From positions 1 to 64,000 of the forward strand of contig PCXY01000004.1 of assembly GCA_002762785.1 (NCBI GenBank): DNA of 64,000 nucleotides, given 5' to 3'. The position numbers and the translations under genes are program-made. Shown here piece by piece: positions 18,758-25,961 of this stretch (the stretch's first letter is position 1; each line of letters begins with the position of its first letter). The DNA is from Candidatus Woesearchaeota archaeon CG10_big_fil_rev_8_21_14_0_10_45_16. GTDB taxonomy: Archaea > Nanobdellota > Nanobdellia > Woesearchaeales > GW2011-AR9. The notes under the pieces are model-generated. The model ran no database searches and had not been told where the DNA came from. It saw only the letters and a program-made list of their open reading frames with translations.

Positions 18758-19156
18758 ATGGTGGTTATCTTTGATACGAACGTGCTGCTCTCGGCTACTC
18801 TTTGGGATGGCAGCGTCGCTCAGAAACTGCTGTACGACCTGATAAAACAAAATGTTCCGATCTACGGCTCGCCAGAGATCATTGCTGAGTACCGGAAAGT
18901 TTTGAAGAGAGATTTCGATTTTTCTGATGAAGAGATAGCAGAGGTATTGCTCCAGATCCACGCTTTTATGACCCTCGTAAAACCGACTATAAAAGTCAAT
19001 GTTGTTAAAGATGATCCAGATGATAATATCATAATTGAGTGCGCTTTAGAATCTAAGTCCAGATATATTATCACTTATGATGCGCACCTATTGAAGTTAA
19101 AAGAATACGGTGGCATTCAAATAATCCCTCCGGAGATCGCTAGAGCAATTTTTTGA
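18758..19156 (+). CDS. PIN-domain toxin (COG1569-like)
   Basis: MVVIFDTNVLLSATLWDGS...DDPDDNIIIECALESKSRYIITYDAHLLKL; adjacent to the AbrB gene. The track's 18674 start overlaps the antitoxin. Confidence 0.9.
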   Translation: MVVIFDTNVLLSATLWDGSVAQKLLYDLIKQNVPIYGSPEIIAEYRKVLKRDFDFSDEEIAEVLLQIHAFMTLVKPTIKVNVVKDDPDDNIIIECALESKSRYIITYDAHLLKLKEYGGIQIIPPEIARAIF

Positions 19157-19193
19157 CAATAAGATTATAAAAACTAGCTAAAAAAGACTTTCC

Positions 19194-19490
19194 ATGCAAA
19201 TCATCGATTTTCCTAAACCAAAGATGCACCTGTTCGTGTGTATCAACCAGCGGGATAAAGACAACCCTAAGCCGAGCTGCGCTCCCCGGATAACTGCGGA
19301 TATGGTCAATCAACTGAAGATCTGGATCAGGGAACAAGGTCTCACCACGACAGTTTACTGTACTAAAGCGCAATGCCTAGGATTCTGCAACGCTGAGGGC
19401 AGCGTGGCAGTCATCTATCCGGAAGGAACGTTCGTCAACGGCATCCAGAATCTCGATGATCTTAAGAAGTTGATAAAGGAAAGAGTCTAA
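19194..19490 (+). CDS. Thioredoxin-like [2Fe-2S] ferredoxin
   Basis: HLFVCINQRD...SCAPR...TKAQCLGFCNAEGSVAVIYPEG. Confidence 0.88.
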   Translation: MQIIDFPKPKMHLFVCINQRDKDNPKPSCAPRITADMVNQLKIWIREQGLTTTVYCTKAQCLGFCNAEGSVAVIYPEGTFVNGIQNLDDLKKLIKERV

Positions 19491-19960
19491 CAGTTCCTAA
19501 CATTCTCAGCGACTAATGTCTCTTCGACACAGATCTGTTCTTCATCGTAGAGGACTACTTTTGGCGTGATCTTCACCTGCCTGATCGCTCCTGAGACAGC
19601 CGTGTCATAAGGCACACTGCCTAAGTAATTGCCTAGCTTGGCCATCGCTGCTGAGAGATCGACGCTCTTGGCTTCATTCTCGCCGATGACGTTGAAGATG
19701 AAGCCTTCCACCTTGATGTTAACGCCGTTTTCGATAGTGAAATCAACGCTTCTTTTCCCGGCGTTATAGCAGACTTGGTCCACGCCCCCGATGTTAGCCA
19801 GCTTCAGTCCTATCTCGATAGCGCACTGCGCGCCGTCTTCCACTTCAGCGCGGCCGAAGTTCATCACGACTACGCCCACGGCCACTGCAAAAGAGACTAG
19901 TAAGATCGTCCCCATCAGCGGGGTTATACCTCTTTTATTGTGTCTTCTCATCGTTTCCAA
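19487..19960 (-). CDS. Archaeal type IV pilin/archaellin-like secreted protein
   Basis: KRGITPLMGTILLVSFAVAVGVVVMNFGRAEVEDGAQC N-terminal hydrophobic helix. Confidence 0.7.
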   Translation of the reverse strand: METMRRHNKRGITPLMGTILLVSFAVAVGVVVMNFGRAEVEDGAQCAIEIGLKLANIGGVDQVCYNAGKRSVDFTIENGVNIKVEGFIFNVIGENEAKSVDLSAAMAKLGNYLGSVPYDTAVSGAIRQVKITPKVVLYDEEQICVEETLVAENVRNC

Positions 19961-20385
19961 TGGGTCTTACCTTTATGGATGATCTCACTGATCCTGTTGA
20001 ATGGGACAAAGATCTCTTTGTTGTTCTCTTCAAAGACCACGAACCCTTTTTCGATATTTTTAATCTTCTGCGCTTTCATGTGAACCTGCGCTTTCTTGAG
20101 GTGGTCGTTGTACTTGATATGGAATTCATGCTTCTGTGGATGTTTATGGACTCTTCGTAACACTTTGCTCACTTCTTTCTCGGTCTCGCTGCCGAAAGGG
20201 TCGGCATCTCTGAACACAAACTTTGACATGCCGAACATGAACAATCCTAAGAACAGGCTGAGCAGTGGATTTTCTAGATACGGCAGATACCCTATCCCAT
20301 CCCAGACTCCTACCCAGAAAAAGACCACGCCGATGACTCCGAAGACAAACCAAAAGTACTGCTTGATCTGGTCGATGATGATCAT
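19948..20385 (-). CDS. Membrane protein with C-terminal MJ1316/DUF504-like domain (paralog A)
   Basis: Two TM segments, then HEFHIKYNDHLKKAQVHMKAQKIKNIEKGFVVFEENNKEIFVPFNRISEIIHKGKTHWKR. Confidence 0.65.
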   Translation of the reverse strand: MIIIDQIKQYFWFVFGVIGVVFFWVGVWDGIGYLPYLENPLLSLFLGLFMFGMSKFVFRDADPFGSETEKEVSKVLRRVHKHPQKHEFHIKYNDHLKKAQVHMKAQKIKNIEKGFVVFEENNKEIFVPFNRISEIIHKGKTHWKR

Positions 20386-20386
20386 C

Positions 20387-20848
20387 TTAGAGCCTCCAAT
20401 AGCGTTTCCCTTCGTACAGGACTTCTGTCACCCTATGTGTAGGGATAAACACTTCTTCTCTTCTGTCAGGATGCTTGATGATGATGGTGCCCTTTTCGAT
20501 CTTCTTGATCTGGTTGGCTTTGATGGTGACCTGTTTTTTCCTGGACTTGTCATAGTACTTTATAGAGAACTTATGTTTCTTTGAGCTGATCTGGATGCTG
20601 TGCAGCATCCGGCTGGTCGCTTTTTGGATACTGCCGAGGGGATCGAACTCTTTGAAGATCAATCCTGAGAATGTTAGCATAGCCAGCCCCAACGAGAGGA
20701 AGACAAACGGCAGGGCAGATTCAGAGATCATCTCACTGACGTACGGCAGGACATAGACGCCGTCCCAGAGGCCTTTCCAGGCGAAGATGACAGCTACTGC
20801 TGCGTACAACGATGCTAAAAAATGCTTATCTTGCTCTCGCAATACCAA
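20387..20848 (-). CDS. Membrane protein with C-terminal MJ1316/DUF504-like domain (paralog B)
   Basis: Same layout as its neighbour: HKFSIKYYDKSRKKQVTIKANQIKKIEKGTIIIKHPDRREEVFIPTHRVTEVLYEGKRYWRL. Confidence 0.65.
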   Translation of the reverse strand: MVLREQDKHFLASLYAAVAVIFAWKGLWDGVYVLPYVSEMISESALPFVFLSLGLAMLTFSGLIFKEFDPLGSIQKATSRMLHSIQISSKKHKFSIKYYDKSRKKQVTIKANQIKKIEKGTIIIKHPDRREEVFIPTHRVTEVLYEGKRYWRL

Positions 20849-20910
20849 TAGCTACACCTCTTTTTTATGAATGGATAAATGAAGTTAGTTATAAATATCT
20901 TTCTGTTTGC

Positions 20911-21270
20911 TTACTTCCGTTCTAAAGCGGCAACTTTATATTCAGATGCTTTGAAAAATTTCTTGCAGAATACGCCCATCTTCTTTGCATTATATTTTTT
21001 GCAGCTGAAGATATCGATGAATGCCCTGCCGCCTTGTTCATCAAAATGAGCTACAATAGTACTGGTCTCGATAAACTGCATCATAGAATAGCCTCGCAAT
21101 TTCCCGTGGCCGAAGCGCTTGATCTCTGGCGGTCCGACCCGTACCATATTCAGTTCTTTGACCAGCCCGCGGACAAATCTGGCGATCGCTTTAGGGTCTG
21201 AAAGGAGTTTCGCATCACAGCCGTGAAGATCAACACTTGCCGACCTGCCCCACCACCAGTTTTTTGCCAT
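20911..21270 (-). CDS. S-adenosylmethionine decarboxylase (SpeD)-like protein
   Basis: SASVDLHGCDAKLL; MMQFIETSTIVAHFDEQGGRAFIDIFSCKKYN. Confidence 0.8.
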   Translation of the reverse strand: MAKNWWWGRSASVDLHGCDAKLLSDPKAIARFVRGLVKELNMVRVGPPEIKRFGHGKLRGYSMMQFIETSTIVAHFDEQGGRAFIDIFSCKKYNAKKMGVFCKKFFKASEYKVAALERK

Positions 21271-21389
21271 GGTTGATTGGAAAAGATTTTTCCTATAAAT
21301 ACATTTCGGACAGAGTTATACACTTAGAAGTAGTAAACTTTATAAAAGAATTGGTTCTGAAAGCTACCATCAGCAAAAAAGGTGACTCC

Positions 21390-22052
21390 ATGGACACGTT
21401 AGAACTTAAAAAAGAGCAGTCAAGATTGGCCCGCCGCATCCAGTTACGTGATACGTTCTCTGATGTTAAGACCATCGGCGGTGTGGAATGCGCGCAGGCT
21501 GGTGACAAGTTGGTAGCCGTGGTCGTCGTCTGTGAATACCCTTCTATGAAATTTCTGGAAAAAAAATCAGCTGTCCTCCATAATCCTCTTCCTTACAAGA
21601 CCGGTTATGTCGCCTATCGGGAGATGCCGGCCATCATCGATGCCTTTGACCGCCTGGAACAGGAGCCTGATATCGTCTTGGTGAAAGGCCTTGGTGTCAA
21701 CCATCCTCGAGGTTTAGGAGTCGCTTCTCACGTCGGCCTGGCTTTGAACAAACCTACCATCGGCGTGACTGACAGCATGCTGTTTGGCGATCTTGAAGAT
21801 GGCCGCATCAAAGCTCATGGCGAGATTCTTGGTTTTGAGATCAGGACCCGTGAGTATGCTAAACCGGTGTATGTCTCTCCCGGCCAGCAGGTAACTCTTG
21901 GTTCTGCTTTACAGATTGTCCAGAAGACGATCCAGTTCCCTCATAAGATGCCGGAACCTTTGCATCTGGCCCACAAGCTGGCTAAAAAGAAGGCCAAAGA
22001 GATGGTAGAAGAAAAAGAGCCCCGGGCGAGAGTTGAACTCGCGACCTCCTGA
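21390..22052 (+). CDS. nfi: Endonuclease V
   Basis: IGGVECAQAGDK, YVAYREMPAIIDAF, DIVLVKGLGVNHPRGLGVASHVGLALNKPTIGVTDSML; C-terminal tail EPRARVELATS lies inside the antisense tRNA. Confidence 0.92.
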   Translation: MDTLELKKEQSRLARRIQLRDTFSDVKTIGGVECAQAGDKLVAVVVVCEYPSMKFLEKKSAVLHNPLPYKTGYVAYREMPAIIDAFDRLEQEPDIVLVKGLGVNHPRGLGVASHVGLALNKPTIGVTDSMLFGDLEDGRIKAHGEILGFEIRTREYAKPVYVSPGQQVTLGSALQIVQKTIQFPHKMPEPLHLAHKLAKKKAKEMVEEKEPRARVELATS

Positions 22053-22140
22053 TTGCCTGATGCGCTTTTTGTTATTGTGTAAACACATCAGCAAAAGCAC
22101 CGTTACAAGTCAGGTGCTATAGCCACTAAGCCACCGGGGC
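22018..22140 (-). tRNA. tRNA-Thr(UGU) with an intron of about 50 nt after position 37
   Basis: Complement: GCCCCGG TG GCTT AGTGGCTATAGC A CCTGA CTTGTAA[intron]A TCAGG AGGTC GCGAG TTCAACT CTCGC CCGGGGC T. Confidence 0.86.
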
Positions 22141-22187
22141 ATAGGTTCTTGTTTTAGTCAAATTCTTTATTAATGTTTTCGTTCTTA

Positions 22188-22365
22188 GTACGTATTTAGT
22201 TAAGTGGGTGAGCGCCGCCCACGAGAAATCTTAAGATTTCTGGGGGTTCCAAAAATCTTTGATTTTTCAGAGCCCATTGAGGCGATGGCGCGCTTGAAGT
22301 TATTTTAGAATATGCGCCATAATGACGCCGTGCTGCGCTCACAAAGAACGCAACTAAATACGTAC
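22188..22365. repeat. Structured intergenic repeat with 14-bp perfect terminal inverted repeats
   Basis: GTACGTATTTAGTT (22188-22201) vs AACTAAATACGTAC (22352-22365); inner GTGAGCGC/GCGCTCAC; internal hairpins AGAAATCTTAAGATTTCT, AAAAATCTTTGATTTTT, ATGGCGC/GCGCCAT. Confidence 0.85.
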
Positions 22366-22410
22366 CTTTCTTAAGTCGATTAAATGATTGTAAGAAATAA
22401 AATAGAAAAA

Positions 22411-23037
22411 TCACTCTTCTTTGATATGAGAAGGCCAGGCTTTGGATGGGAAGAAATTTCTGGCTTCTTCGTACGGCAGGTATCTCTTCAGCTTGAACCA
22501 CTGTTTTACAAAATTCTGCAGGGCATACATCTCCTGGTATAGTTCTTTTTTCCGTATGTCGACTTCTTTGTGGTAGATCCTTTTTGAGAAGATCCCTTTG
22601 ATGCTCTTCAAGAAGCTGTTCTTTTCAAAATCTTCTTTATATTTCTCTTCAATATAAGCTTTGATGAACATCTCTACTTCCCCTTTGTTAACTTTTAGTT
22701 TTTTCCCGTCTTGGATGATTTCCGCCGGCAAGATATGTAGGAAATGGTAATCGATGTCCAGATGGTATTTTAGATATTTGGCTACAGGGGCATCCTTGCT
22801 CAATCTCCACCAGACCCAGATCTCCTTGGCGCCGTCCTGGGTAACTTTCTCGTCATAGTTTGCTTCCCAGAATTCGGAAGTGCCTTGAGTATCTTTCCAA
22901 CCGTTTTCCAAAAGCCATTCTTTCATGGCGATATAGAACTCTTTGGCATCGAAAACGTCTCGAAACTTTAATTTTAACGGACTTGTCTCTGGAAAGATCT
23001 TTACTAATCTATCACTGGGAATCTTATATCTGGTCAT
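22411..23037 (-). CDS. Conserved hypothetical protein
   Basis: 208-aa ORF with convincing amino acid composition. Confidence 0.7.
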   Translation of the reverse strand: MTRYKIPSDRLVKIFPETSPLKLKFRDVFDAKEFYIAMKEWLLENGWKDTQGTSEFWEANYDEKVTQDGAKEIWVWWRLSKDAPVAKYLKYHLDIDYHFLHILPAEIIQDGKKLKVNKGEVEMFIKAYIEEKYKEDFEKNSFLKSIKGIFSKRIYHKEVDIRKKELYQEMYALQNFVKQWFKLKRYLPYEEARNFFPSKAWPSHIKEE

Positions 23038-23145
23038 CTAAAGAAAAGAGAAGAAAATGTGCTATATAAAGTCTTCTATAATCTCCCTGATCAGCGATAC
23101 ATTTATTAAACATAAAGGCCATTACCTCTCAAAAAAGGAGTGATC

Positions 23146-24687
23146 ATGGATAGGTCTGAACTATTGGTAGAACACGGCTTCATCAAAAAAGACGAAGACA
23201 AGAAGTACGAGAAAGATGAGAAGACCAATCTCTACAAACCGGTTCCGGGCAGTAAGCTGAGCCCTGCCGATGCCGATGAAGAGATGGCAGAGATAGTTTC
23301 TACTGGTGACGGTGGCGACTTTCAAAAGACTGGTTTTCCGAAGCCTCGAAAGACATTCAGGCTGGTGTATGAAGTCTATGATCTCAGCTTGGAAGAACCG
23401 TATTTTTGGATACTTCACAGCCTCAGAGAAAGTTTCTCGAAAGTTGATAAGCTGGAAGATTCTTTTGCCGCTGCTGAGAACTCGGCTTTCTTCGGCGTGA
23501 CCCAGCAAAGGTTGGGAGCGCAGCAGGACAAGATCTCTCAGTTCTTAGCTACCGTCGGCAAGATGATCAAAGAGCTGTTCCAGATGGTCCGTGAGCTGCG
23601 TATCATCGACGAAAGGATGGAATATTACGAGGAATCAGAAAAAGAATTACAGAAACCGTTCGGACAGCGGGGAAGAAGCGCTGAGATCACGTTGAAAGGC
23701 TTGTTCGTGGACTTGGTGCAGGGCGGCGGCAAGAGCGCGGCTTCCGTCTACGGCATGGCCCGGGAGCTGGAGTTCGTGACCTTGCCTGACTTGTTCTTCG
23801 ACGCGCCGCCGTTCCGAACAGCCGACGAACTGGAGAACCATCTCAGGGACTTGGAGAAAAATTTCAACCTTAACGTCACCCGAGTTCTGGGCAGACATCT
23901 ACGCCAGTTCATGCAATGGAAGAAAAGCACTCACAAAGAACATGCCAACCGCCGTCGTTTCATGCTTAATTATCTCCAGCAGCATTTTGAGATCATCAAT
24001 ATGTACTTAACCTGGGTCAAACCGTACCTGCGTCATACTGAAAAATTAACGTTGAAATCTTCAAGCATGAAGAAACCTGATATAATCTCAGCGTTCGAAG
24101 GCAGCATGCTGGATCTGGAGATCTTAGCTTCCCGAAGGGTTGATGTCAACGGTGCTGGGGCCAACGGCTGTCTGCTGGTGACGTTTCATTACAGGACGCG
24201 TCCGGAACTGAAAGTTGTCCAGGAAGGTTATCAGCGCGGTCCTGTCCATATCGGCGAAGTTGAGATACAATATCGTGTCTATGGTTGGACTGACGAACAA
24301 TTGGAAAATTATAAAAGATTGAAAGAACGAGAGACGATCCTGATGATGGGCGATGTCTCTACATCTGTGCAGCAGGCCATGCAGTCTCTCGGCGACGATC
24401 TGCAGCTATATCTTGATGAAGCAAAAGGCATAAAGAAGGAAGAAGAGAAGAAAGAAGGACCTGCCCGCAAAAGTTTCACGGAAAGATTTTTAGGAGATTT
24501 CTACACGCCGGCAAAGAAGAAAGCTGCTAAGAAGTCTAAAGGGCAGTCGTCTCGTCAGAAACGAGAGCTGGAAGATAAGCTTGAAGAACTGATCGGTGAT
24601 GAGGGCAGTCTGGTCGGTTATTCTATAGGAGCTAGCTGGCTGGCTTTCCACAACTTCAAGAAAGCGCATCGGATGATCGCTTGGTGA
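23146..24687 (+). CDS. Conserved hypothetical protein, helical
   Basis: 513 aa from ATG 23146 with GGAG upstream; long open frame. Confidence 0.8.
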   Translation: MDRSELLVEHGFIKKDEDKKYEKDEKTNLYKPVPGSKLSPADADEEMAEIVSTGDGGDFQKTGFPKPRKTFRLVYEVYDLSLEEPYFWILHSLRESFSKVDKLEDSFAAAENSAFFGVTQQRLGAQQDKISQFLATVGKMIKELFQMVRELRIIDERMEYYEESEKELQKPFGQRGRSAEITLKGLFVDLVQGGGKSAASVYGMARELEFVTLPDLFFDAPPFRTADELENHLRDLEKNFNLNVTRVLGRHLRQFMQWKKSTHKEHANRRRFMLNYLQQHFEIINMYLTWVKPYLRHTEKLTLKSSSMKKPDIISAFEGSMLDLEILASRRVDVNGAGANGCLLVTFHYRTRPELKVVQEGYQRGPVHIGEVEIQYRVYGWTDEQLENYKRLKERETILMMGDVSTSVQQAMQSLGDDLQLYLDEAKGIKKEEEKKEGPARKSFTERFLGDFYTPAKKKAAKKSKGQSSRQKRELEDKLEELIGDEGSLVGYSIGASWLAFHNFKKAHRMIAW

Positions 24688-24767
24688 TTGTTTTGAATAT
24701 TTGATCAGGGGGACACTACCCTTTTCCTTCCAAAAACCTTTTAACCTGCGTTGTCTTCTAGATCTCC

Positions 24768-25433
24768 ATGGCTAAAGAAGACCTGTCCAAGCTGCCGCCG
24801 GAAGAGCGTATCAAACGTCTCAAGAAGAGGGAAGAAGAGCGCAAGAAGGAGATCGCAGAGATGGAACGCCTCATCAAGGAAAGCGAGGATGAGATCAGCG
24901 AAAAACTGCGATGGGTGCAGAGAGTACCGATCCCGCAGGTGGCTTCCAAAGAGACCAAAGATGTTAGCAAGGAAGGGAAAGACGTTATCAACACGCTTCA
25001 CGGTATAGCAGACGACAAGAAAGAAGAAGAGAAAGAGACGGTAAAAGAAGATTCTTTAGAAGAGACTGTCTTTAGGGAAGCCGTCGATCTACCGCCGGAA
25101 GCAAGAAACATCCAATACGGGACGGCAGCCAACGAGTTTGCTGGCTATCAGCCGTTGAGTGAGAAACCTATCGGTGAATTATATCAGGATGCTTTAACTC
25201 TCAAGAATTCTATCCAGGAGAAAGGATACATCAGCCGGGCTGACGAACAGCGGGCAGCGTACCTCAATTCTGCGGCTGCCGAAAGGATCAATGCGGTGCA
25301 TCAAGGCAATTATTCTTTTACAGAACAGACGGCGAGGGCCGCTTCATTGACGCAGATGGTGGCTGCCAGCATCTCCAACGCCTACCAGCATAAGACTGAA
25401 GTGACAGGACACGACTGGTATACGGGAAGATAA
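24768..25433 (+). CDS. Hypothetical coiled-coil protein
   Basis: 221 aa; charged helical N-terminus. Confidence 0.75.
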   Translation: MAKEDLSKLPPEERIKRLKKREEERKKEIAEMERLIKESEDEISEKLRWVQRVPIPQVASKETKDVSKEGKDVINTLHGIADDKKEEEKETVKEDSLEETVFREAVDLPPEARNIQYGTAANEFAGYQPLSEKPIGELYQDALTLKNSIQEKGYISRADEQRAAYLNSAAAERINAVHQGNYSFTEQTARAASLTQMVAASISNAYQHKTEVTGHDWYTGR

Positions 25434-25435
25434 GA

Positions 25436-25861
25436 TCAAGTCCTTTTCAACAGCATCTGCGCTTTCCAGCCTTCTTCCGCCGACTGCACTTTGAACGCCT
25501 CGATACCTTTTACATCCTTCTGTTTCTCGTGTCGTAAAGGATCAAGCTTCTCGCCGGCAGCTATGCAGGAGAGTTGGTATTTCCCTTCTCTTTTCTCTAT
25601 GCTGATCTGGAAATTTCTAAATATCATCTGCTTGTAGTCACGGAAGAAAAATAATTCATCCATGAAGTCGAGAAGCAGATTTTCTACATTGCGGTCTTCT
25701 CCGAGAATCTTCACTTTCTCTCTTGCTTGTATCAATTCCCGTTCTGCCTGTGTCTGTTGGAAAGCCAGGCCGCACTGTTCAAATAGTTCTGCTAATGTAC
25801 TGCCTTTGGCCATGAACAGGACATCCTCGCTCTGGTCGAGAATCTTATAGGAGGGTTCCAT
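25436..25861 (-). CDS. Archease-like protein
   Basis: YKILDQSEDVLFMAKGSTLAELFEQCGLAF...VENLLLDFMDELFFFRDYKQMIFRNF. Confidence 0.82.
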   Translation of the reverse strand: MEPSYKILDQSEDVLFMAKGSTLAELFEQCGLAFQQTQAERELIQAREKVKILGEDRNVENLLLDFMDELFFFRDYKQMIFRNFQISIEKREGKYQLSCIAAGEKLDPLRHEKQKDVKGIEAFKVQSAEEGWKAQMLLKRT

Positions 25862-25961
25862 ACAAAAAAAAGAGAGGACTGGAGTTTTTAATCTTTTTGA
25901 CAGTCTAGGAGATAGGTTTTAAAGCCCAACCTTTATATATCCTAAAAATCTTCTCTAAAAC

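Noticed and set aside
22196-22501. Minus-strand 101-aa ORF across the structured repeat
   Set aside because: Covers inverted-repeat DNA and the end of a convincing antisense CDS; not coding.
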